Shown here: piece by piece, positions 58,694-64,000 of the stretch
How positions within the stretch are numbered: the stretch's first letter is position 1
Layout: every line of letters begins with the position of its first letter
NCBI RefSeq assembly: GCF_019880205.1
Contig: NZ_CP082294.1
Location: 96,987-160,986, forward strand
Reading direction: 5' to 3'
Source of the DNA: Pantoea alfalfae
Lineage (GTDB): Bacteria; Pseudomonadota; Gammaproteobacteria; Enterobacterales; Enterobacteriaceae
Length of the DNA stretch: 64,000 nucleotides
Made by a program: the position numbers and the translations under genes
The notes under the pieces: model-generated
What the model saw: the letters and a program-made list of their open reading frames with translations, nothing else
What the model was told of the DNA's origin: nothing
The model's database searches: none

Positions 58694-59620
58694 TTAGCCA
58701 GCCAGATCGTCCAGTTGGTGGCGCAAGGGAAGTGCTGTCATGGCACCTTTTGCCGTGGTGGCGAGTGCGCCACAACGTTGGGCAGTCAGTAGGCAGCTGA
58801 CAAGCTGCGATTCATTAACAGGCAGACCTGACTTCGCCAGCTCCCAGAGTAATCCGGCCACAAAGGCATCACCTGCACCGGTAGTATCGACGCTGTTAAC
58901 GGGCGTGGTAGCATGGTGGGTGATTCGGCCCTGATAACAGGCCATCACCCCTTCCCTGCCCCGTGTCATCAGTAACAAGCGAATGCTGAATTTCGCGGCC
59001 AGCTGCGGCATGCTGACAGCCGCTTCCTGAGCCGGGCTGAGAAAGTCGAGTTCTTCGTCGGAGAGTTTCACCACGTCTGTATGACTGAGGGCCTCGTTCA
59101 CCACCGTATGCAGCAGCGCCGGGTCGGGCCAGAGATCTTCCCGCAGATTTAAATCGAAACTGACATGGCCGCCTGCCGCCCGAATCTGTTTCATAGCGGT
59201 CAGCGTCGCGGTGCGTGAAGGTTCCGCCGCTAAGGCAATTGAACAGCAATGCAGCCACTCCCCTCGGTGAAATTCGGGCAGATCGGACGTTTCAAGAAAC
59301 AGGTCGGCACTGGGCCGCACCATAAAGGTAAAGGTGCGCTCGCCCTGCTCATCCAGACCGACCACCACGGTTGACGTGCGATGCTGTGAATCAGCGATCA
59401 TATAGCGGGTATCAACATTCTCCTCATTTAGCGTCTGCCGCATAAACTCACCAAAAGGATCGGCACCCACCCGTCCGATAAAACCGCTGTTTCCCTGCAG
59501 TCGGGCAATGCCAACGGCAACATTGGCCGGTGCTCCGCCAGGACATTGCATCAGGCGCCCCGGCATTTCGGGTAGCAAATCGACCACGGCATCCCCGAGG
59601 CACCATACGCGAACAGACAT
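58694..59620 (-). CDS. scrK: Fructokinase (PfkB family)
   Basis: 308 residues, ATG after AGGAG. It has the PfkB N-terminal motif GAPANVAVGIARLQGNSGFIG (shortened here) near 28-48 and the C-terminal signature VDTTGAGDAFVAGLLWEL with the catalytic aspartate. It phosphorylates the fructose released by ScrB to fructose-6-phosphate. It is upstream of scrY with a separate promoter-operator, and the scrY promoter lies between them. This matches scrK in the Klebsiella and pUR400 systems. Confidence 0.93.
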   Translation of the reverse strand: MSVRVWCLGDAVVDLLPEMPGRLMQCPGGAPANVAVGIARLQGNSGFIGRVGADPFGEFMRQTLNEENVDTRYMIADSQHRTSTVVVGLDEQGERTFTFMVRPSADLFLETSDLPEFHRGEWLHCCSIALAAEPSRTATLTAMKQIRAAGGHVSFDLNLREDLWPDPALLHTVVNEALSHTDVVKLSDEELDFLSPAQEAAVSMPQLAAKFSIRLLLMTRGREGVMACYQGRITHHATTPVNSVDTTGAGDAFVAGLLWELAKSGLPVNESQLVSCLLTAQRCGALATTAKGAMTALPLRHQLDDLAG

Positions 59621-59646
59621 AAAAAACTCCTATGATTAAACCCAAA

Positions 59647-59690
59647 AGCTAAACCGTTTTAGCTATAGCGCTAAATGGCGTAAGGTTCAA
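59647..59690 (-). promoter_or_regulatory. scrK promoter and ScrR operator
   Basis: The minus strand reads TTGAAC, 17 bases, TATAGC. The -10 overlaps the 18-base operator AGCTAAACCGTTTTAGCT (59647-59664), which is palindromic except for one central pair and shares the CTAAACCG half with O1 and O2. Confidence 0.65.
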
Positions 59691-59793
59691 GCATTAACAT
59701 GCTGAAGTGATATGTGATTAACATAAGACGTTTATGGTAGAGAGCCGAACAGGCACATGTCCGATAATTACGGGCAGAGGTCAGGTATAAAAA

Positions 59794-59815
59794 AAACCGG
59801 CACAGCGGCCGGTTT
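59794..59815 (-). terminator. Terminator of the parAB operon
   Basis: AAACCGGC and GCCGGTTT form an eight-pair stem with a six-base loop; the minus-strand tail is a run of T (TTTTATACC). It lies 26 bases after the parB stop. Confidence 0.85.
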
Positions 59816-59840
59816 GATTGTCAGTGATGTGTGATGAAGA

Positions 59841-60812
59841 TTATTTAAGCGTAGAGAGTATCTTTCTGATCGACGCATCAATCTGTTCAGCAATCTCTTT
59901 TGGCAAACGACTGAATTCATACTGCACGGTGCGCTTCTCATCGTTGGTTTTACGACGCGCATAGGTATTGGCTGTAGTAAACGTTGCCAGCTTTTCCGTC
60001 ACCATTTTGCTGACCGGTGCAGTTTTTTTTAACTGACGACGGGCGCTTTTGAAACCATTCAGGATTGCGCTCTTCTTCTCATCTGAATTAGCGTTTTGCA
60101 GTGAATCATCTGCCTCCAGCTTTTGCTGGATTTCGCTGACCAGTCCGGCGGCATCCATCGCTTCCGCTTTCGCCTCCTCCCAGACATCAAGCAGTAACTG
60201 ATAATCCTGAAGGGTCAGCTCAGAAACGACCGGGAAGAGTTCGATAAACTCAGCGGGCACAGATGCGGCCTGAAATGCACGTGAGACCTTAGCGTTTGAG
60301 ATGCCTTCCGCTTTAGCAATTTCTGATTTGCTCATGCCACTTTCGTTCATAAGCATAAAGCGCAGACCTAATTCACGCAGGTTATGCTCTTTAGCCGTCT
60401 GAATATCAGCAGCCAGCTGACGCGCATCGCTGAGGCTCAGTTCATCTGCAGTAACCAGCACTTCCAGACTGGCCCCGGAAAGAATGCAGGCAGCACGACG
60501 GCGCGAACCATCCATAATCTCAATCCGGTCGCCGTTTACGCGACCAATGGCCGGGAAAAACTGCTGCAGTGTAATCGTACGGGTGATTTCCTGCAGCGAT
60601 TCCGGCGTCAGCGTGCTCTGATCACGTCCGTTGATCTTCGGGTCAACACTGGTTCGGGTTTCTATATCATCATGCAGGACCAGCTGGCGCACAAAAGTTG
60701 CCTTCGCACCTGACTTCAGCGTAAAGGTGCGCGACTGGCTGCTGCTGTCGATCATGTTCGCAATAGCAGAATCGCCGAACTTGCGGCCAATGCGCTGTAT
60801 AGGTTTGCTCAC
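59841..60812 (-). CDS. parB: ParB partition protein (P1 type)
   Basis: 323 residues, close to P1 ParB (333). The N-terminal part is basic and binds ParA; a ParB/Srx-like segment (about 60-150) includes TLQQFFPAIGRVNGDRIEIMDGSRRRAACILSG. The helix-turn-helix region is SGMSKSEIAKAEGISNAKVSRAFQAA (shown in parts near 150-180), and a C-terminal dimer domain ends the protein. It overlaps parA by four bases. It would load on centromere sites and spread. Candidate parS sites lie upstream of parA. Confidence 0.9.
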   Translation of the reverse strand: MSKPIQRIGRKFGDSAIANMIDSSSQSRTFTLKSGAKATFVRQLVLHDDIETRTSVDPKINGRDQSTLTPESLQEITRTITLQQFFPAIGRVNGDRIEIMDGSRRRAACILSGASLEVLVTADELSLSDARQLAADIQTAKEHNLRELGLRFMLMNESGMSKSEIAKAEGISNAKVSRAFQAASVPAEFIELFPVVSELTLQDYQLLLDVWEEAKAEAMDAAGLVSEIQQKLEADDSLQNANSDEKKSAILNGFKSARRQLKKTAPVSKMVTEKLATFTTANTYARRKTNDEKRTVQYEFSRLPKEIAEQIDASIRKILSTLK

Positions 60813-62011
60813 AGGGTACTCCTGATATATTCGATGCGATCAAACACAGCCCTTGAGAACTGCTCAGCTTCATATTTGGCTTTACGCAGGGCGTCTGCAC
60901 TGCCGGGATAGGAAGCGGGATTAGCACTGATTACCGTGTCAAAGGATTCGCCACAACGCTCGAATCCATCAAGACGAGGTAAGCCACAGTCCAGCATCGA
61001 TTTAGTAAACACCTCACGTGCATAACTTTGCGACGTCAGGTGGTCATGCTTGGATGTCATCTTAGACATAAAGCCGATATTAGCTTTGAGCCGCGGTTCG
61101 ATACCTTCGGACTCGATACGCTCCAGCATTTCTGGCAGGCGCGTCAGATACTTCATGGTGGAATGGAAATCGACCTGTGCCGGTGGCGTCGGTGTCAACA
61201 GCACATCGCTGGCCGCGATGGCATTCAGCATAAAGGAATCAAGATGAGGACCGGTATCAAGGAAGATAAAATCATAGTCACCTGCCAGACGATCGATCAC
61301 ATTACGGCGAAGGACCTCTGAAGGCGCAACACCGGGCAGATGTTCAGCAACCAGCTCTTCCCAGTCGCTGGCAACGAAGCCATCATCGATTGAGGCCGGA
61401 ATAACGTCAACGCCGGGCATAACGGTAGGCTTAATAAACTGCTCACGAAGCTGATCTGCATCCAGATCGTTGAGCATAGCCTGCGCTGCTGTTTCCAGTA
61501 CGGAACCGACACTGTTGGTATGGCTCAGGAACATCGTGCTCGATGCCTGTGGATCCAGATCGATAACCAGTATACGCAGGTCATTGTGCAGCATAGAAGG
61601 ATGGGCGCGCATACCGTGAGCCAGCGTCACGGTGCTGACGGTTTTAGAGACGCCGCCTTTAAGACTGACAACAAACACGACAAAGGGGCCAGCATGCCGA
61701 TCGCGATATTTAGGCACTTTACGATGCTGATAAATGTCGACGACGTTCTGAATGGTCAGGGCATATTGCGATGTACTGCCGGTTTGCTTTTTACCAAACT
61801 GGTATCCTGCTGCTTCCATATCACTAATCGCGGCGACGACAGCGTGCTTACTCAGCAGTGGCATATTTGCTACAGCATTGCGAGAGAAAGTCTGGTAAAA
61901 CCCTGTCTGGTTAAATTCCTGACGCTGCTGCTCAATGTGGTCACTGAGTCCATGTAACATGGAGTTGGCACGTGTTGCCATCTCCAGCACTCCACCATAA
62001 TCACGCTTCAT
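60809..62011 (-). CDS. parA: ParA partition ATPase (P1/SopA type Ia)
   Basis: 400 residues, ATG after GAGGGG. The N-terminal 105 residues hold a winged-helix DNA-binding domain typical of type Ia ParA proteins that repress their own promoter. The deviant Walker A is VSLKGGVSKTVSTVTLA (K118 to T124), Walker A-prime DLDPQASST and Walker B FIFLDTGPHLD. Length is equal to P1 ParA (398). Together with ParB it positions plasmid copies on the nucleoid. It is the first gene of the operon. Confidence 0.93.
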   Translation of the reverse strand: MKRDYGGVLEMATRANSMLHGLSDHIEQQRQEFNQTGFYQTFSRNAVANMPLLSKHAVVAAISDMEAAGYQFGKKQTGSTSQYALTIQNVVDIYQHRKVPKYRDRHAGPFVVFVVSLKGGVSKTVSTVTLAHGMRAHPSMLHNDLRILVIDLDPQASSTMFLSHTNSVGSVLETAAQAMLNDLDADQLREQFIKPTVMPGVDVIPASIDDGFVASDWEELVAEHLPGVAPSEVLRRNVIDRLAGDYDFIFLDTGPHLDSFMLNAIAASDVLLTPTPPAQVDFHSTMKYLTRLPEMLERIESEGIEPRLKANIGFMSKMTSKHDHLTSQSYAREVFTKSMLDCGLPRLDGFERCGESFDTVISANPASYPGSADALRKAKYEAEQFSRAVFDRIEYIRSTL

Positions 62012-62038
62012 AAGCCCCTCTGCGTTAATGTTTTTTGC

Positions 62039-62086
62039 ATACTACACAAAAAGCGAATATCTGCCAATTTTTTAGGAAAATGCCAA
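62039..62086 (-). promoter_or_regulatory. parAB promoter with repeated TTGGCA elements
   Basis: On the minus strand TTGGCA (62062-62067), 17 bases, TAGTAT (62039-62044), about 30 bases before the parA ATG. A second TTGGCA lies 19 bases upstream (62081-62086) and may be part of the ParA operator. Confidence 0.65.
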
Positions 62087-62317
62087 AAACCTGGATTTTT
62101 TGTCTCAGGTAGTGGAATGATGATCTGAGATTTATGGTTGGCTGTAAAAGAGGTTTGCTTAAGCTCTATGACTTTTGTTCATTCAGTTTGAGTATGTTGA
62201 ACAGACATCAGAGTTAAGTTTCATAATGGATGGCGGATGTCAGCACTCGATATCTGTTTTTTGGTAAGGCAGAAATGATCGGCCAGCAACGCTGACCCAT
62301 ATTACAGACGCTCCACA

Positions 62318-62394
62318 TGGTGTTTTCATCATGAAAATATCAGATATCTCTATTAAAATCATAATCTTAAATGAATATACGCTTGGTGAAAATG
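62318..62394 (+). other. parS-like centromere candidate, copy 1
   Basis: TTTTCATCATGAAAA (62323-62337) is an odd palindrome of heptamers; 34 bases from its start lies an IHF-like site (AATCATAATCTTA, one mismatch to WATCAANNNNTTR), and 60 bases from it TTGGTGAAAATG. P1 parS has ParB heptamers ATTTCAC/GTGAAAT on both sides of an IHF site. The match is architectural. Confidence 0.5.
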
Positions 62395-63097
62395 TGTATT
62401 GAAAACGGGTTTTATCAAGCTTACTATTATTTGTAAATTTTTTTCATCAGACATTACCAGAGCATGGGTTATGATCAACCATAGTGAATTAAACGTTGAT
62501 GAAATTGATAAGTAGCCATACTGTCAGTAAACCCTTGTTAGCCCTGCCAGTAGTTCATACCTTTACATTACTCGATTACGATTTGTTTAAAGTCTGCATG
62601 AGTGCTTTCCAGCTTGGTCCAGCAGCATTTTTCATTACATCTGATAGAGATTCTTTTGTTATTTCTGACTAATTATTTTTCCCATAAAAAAGCGGTCTTT
62701 CAACCAATCGGTTTAGTCGCGTTATGAATTACCACGATGAAATATTGATACCTTTGAACGGAGCAGGGGATTGAGAACGTCAGGCGAGATAGTAATAAGT
62801 AATAAAACCTCGCATAAGCAGCAAAAGGAAATCTGCATAATTTAATTTTTTAAATCATTTGCGCACCAGTAGGCCCATCCACTTTCTTTCCTCTCCTTAT
62901 CAAGGATTACCTGCTTTCAGATAATAATGTGATTATGCATAACGAGTTCCTTTATGAGCCGTGTTGATTATGCCGGGTAAAAGAGTACCTTATTTCAAAC
63001 TAATTTATGGCTACTTTAATGCAGTAAGAAGAGAGCTCATCGGACATAATAAAACGATGTTTAAGCCTCAGAAAAGCTGAATCTGGCGTTATGCTGC

Positions 63098-63174
63098 TGG
63101 TGTTTTCACAGTGAAAATTTTAAAATATTTCTTTACTATCAAATACATAAGTAATTTAATTCATGGTGAAAATT
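63098..63174 (+). other. parS-like centromere candidate, copy 2
   Basis: TTTTCACAGTGAAAA (63103-63117), an IHF-like site TATCAAATACATA at +34 and ATGGTGAAAATT at +60, all at the same offsets as copy 1, exactly 780 bases away. The flanking bases differ, so spacing and motifs are conserved rather than the whole sequence. Confidence 0.52.
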
Positions 63175-63409
63175 GCGCTCCACTCCCGGAGTATTATCTG
63201 AATAGCGCCAAATTATTTCCTCAGGGCTAAAAACCTTTACACCTACAAGGTTATCAGCGGATGTCTGGTTTCATGTCTTGTCTTGCCAGTAACCGATTGC
63301 GTTAACAGGTAATTACCTGCTTATAGCGATTCTCTATTTCATATCCGCAACTGAAAATCTGTCTGATGTCAGCCTCGATGATTTCTGAATCAGGTATGTT
63401 TTATCCCCG

Positions 63410-63418
63410 TTATTCACA
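63410..63418 (+). promoter_or_regulatory. DnaA box
   Basis: TTATTCACA, a match to TTATNCACA, four bases before the first GATC heptamer. Confidence 0.75.
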
Positions 63419-63422
63419 GGCC

Positions 63423-63475
63423 AGATCCAATTGGTCGATCCTCAATAGATCAAATTGAGATCCTTAACAGATCCC
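63423..63475 (+). repeat. Five GATC heptamers, set 1
   Basis: AGATCCA, CGATCCT, AGATCAA, AGATCCT and AGATCCC start at 63423, 63436, 63447, 63458 and 63469, that is one per DNA turn (13, 11, 11, 11). P1 oriR has five AGATCCA heptamers in its Dam-methylated, AT-rich opening region. The set follows a DnaA box. Confidence 0.8.
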
Positions 63476-63520
63476 TGCAGGCTCTGAAGCCACGTAGCAC
63501 AAGGTCTGAAAGGGTGTTGG

Positions 63521-63624
63521 TAACCACTGTAGCGAGAAGAATAACCACTGGAGAGAGTACAATAACCACTATAGCGAGTAAACCAACCGCGCTGGCGAGT
63601 ACGCAATAACCACTGTAGCGAGTA
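63521..63624 (+). repeat. Iterons, cluster A (five direct repeats)
   Basis: 18-base units near TAACCACTATAGCGAGTA start at 63521, 63542, 63563, 63584 and 63607, spaced 21, 21, 21 and 23 bases. The third is consensus and the fourth (CAACCGCGCTGGCGAGTA) the most diverged. All point the same way. They are likely binding sites for the plasmid initiator and part of copy-number control. Confidence 0.92.
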
Positions 63625-63749
63625 GAGCGTGCTTTATGATGTGTATAAGCCCGGCCGCTGTCATTTTTCTTATCCTGGGTAATAAAACAGTACGTTATCT
63701 GAGAAGGCTAAGGTGTTAACTGACGGACCTGCTGATTTTTTTGGGCAAG

Positions 63750-63758
63750 TTTTCCACT
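63750..63758 (+). promoter_or_regulatory. Degenerate DnaA-like box
   Basis: TTTTCCACT differs from TTATCCACA at two positions and lies exactly 340 bases from the first DnaA box, just before the second heptamer set. Confidence 0.4.
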
Positions 63759-63762
63759 GAAT

Positions 63763-63814
63763 AGATCCCATAACAGATCCACATTAGATCCCTTTAAAGG
63801 TCCTGAAAGATCCC
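63763..63814 (+). repeat. GATC heptamers, set 2
   Basis: AGATCCC, AGATCCA, AGATCCC and AGATCCC start at 63763, 63775, 63786 and 63808; a fifth, AGGTCCT at 63798, has lost its GATC. Spacing is again 10-12 bases. The set repeats the layout of set 1 at a 340-base offset. Confidence 0.75.
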
Positions 63815-63859
63815 CATGCCGCCTTAGCCCTTGGTATCACTGCGATAAAGAAGGATGGC

Positions 63860-63962
63860 TAACCACTATAGCGAGTAAAACAACCACTGTATCGAGATAA
63901 ATAACCACTATGGCAAGTAGATTAACCGCTATAGTGAGTGCTAGTATCCACTGTATTGAGTA
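63860..63962 (+). repeat. Iterons, cluster B (five direct repeats)
   Basis: Units start at 63860 (identical to TAACCACTATAGCGAGTA), 63881, 63902, 63923 and 63945, spaced 21, 21, 21 and 22 bases, in the same orientation as cluster A. Later units are progressively diverged (TATCCACTGTATTGAGTA at 63945). Confidence 0.92.
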
Positions 63963-64000
63963 ACAGCGGCTCTCGCCTGTTCACATCACGGATCTTCCTA

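Larger units (their letters stand above)
62087..63409. other. Non-coding AT-rich region between parAB and the origin
   Basis: About 1.3 kb without any supported gene. It contains two parS-like elements (62318-62394 and 63098-63174) and extra half-sites of the TTTTCATCA/TGATGAAA type at 62441-62449, 62497-62504 and 62735-62743. No RNA gene or terminator is recognised. Confidence 0.6.
63410..63962 (+). other. Plasmid replication origin region, duplicated
   Basis: DnaA box, five GATC heptamers and five iterons occur twice in the same order and orientation at an offset of 339-340 bases. The 5'-3' order DnaA box, Dam-site heptamers, iterons is that of P1 oriR and RepFIB-like replicons, where the initiator gene follows on the same strand. 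That gene would lie just past the window end. Confidence 0.85.

Noticed and set aside
63521..63962. Direct repeats as a CRISPR array
   Set aside because: The 18-base units are separated by only 3-5 bases and diverge gradually, which is the pattern of iterons; there are no spacers and no cas genes.

Overview
The window reads as one end of a large plasmid of a plant- or insect-associated enterobacterium of the Pantoea/Erwinia group. This is an inference: the proteins are typical of Enterobacterales (scrKYABR, budABC, yefM-yoeB, MipA/OmpV), and the right end carries a P1-type parAB operon followed by about 2 kb of non-coding DNA with GATC heptamers, a DnaA box and 21-bp-spaced iterons, which is a plasmid replication origin. 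The initiator (rep) gene is not in the window and probably lies just beyond base 64000.

Layout. 1-10 kb: the tail of a chaperone-usher fimbrial operon (usher fragment, tip adhesin), an orphan LuxR-type response regulator, and a complete type I secretion system (TolC-like, HlyD-like, C39-peptidase ABC exporter) ending in a DUF1795/Eag-like chaperone gene. Convergent to it are a FidL-like protein and a ToxR/CadC-type membrane regulator. 10-15 kb: TetR regulator with a clear operator, a FabF-type ketosynthase, a BglK-like ROK kinase and an Rpn-type nuclease. 15-22 kb: an envelope/efflux locus with MipA/OmpV, a 40-residue membrane peptide, an OmpR-type two-component system and a two-gene RND pump. 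22-27 kb: the acetoin/2,3-butanediol operon budABC with its LysR regulator. 27-28.4 kb: an orphan flagellin behind a near-consensus sigma-28 promoter. 28.7-37 kb: CitMHS citrate transporter, MBL hydrolase, yefM-yoeB, a UvrA paralogue, a higA antitoxin with a decayed higB, and a DUF2382 stress protein. 37-47 kb: FMN oxidase, acetyltransferase, and a c-di-GMP/chemotaxis cluster (GAF-PAS-GGDEF-degenerate EAL; GAF-degenerate GGDEF-EAL; a GGEEF cyclase; an MCP; a small HTH protein). 47-53 kb: GNAT, SRPBCC plus zinc alcohol dehydrogenase, secreted chorismate mutase plus cytochrome P450. 53-59.7 kb: sucrose utilisation scrKYABR with ScrR operators and a CRP site. 59.8-64 kb: parAB, two parS-like elements 780 bp apart, and an origin module (DnaA box, five GATC heptamers, five iterons) present twice at a 340-bp offset.

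Together the accessory genes supply carbon use (sucrose, citrate, beta-glucosides, butanediol fermentation), surface structures (fimbria, alternative flagellin, porins), export and efflux, c-di-GMP control of lifestyle, and plasmid maintenance (parAB, yefM-yoeB). The most interesting items are the secretion operon that includes an Eag-like chaperone, the plasmid-borne FliA-dependent flagellin with a foreign-looking central domain, the duplicated origin, and the paired parS-like sites.
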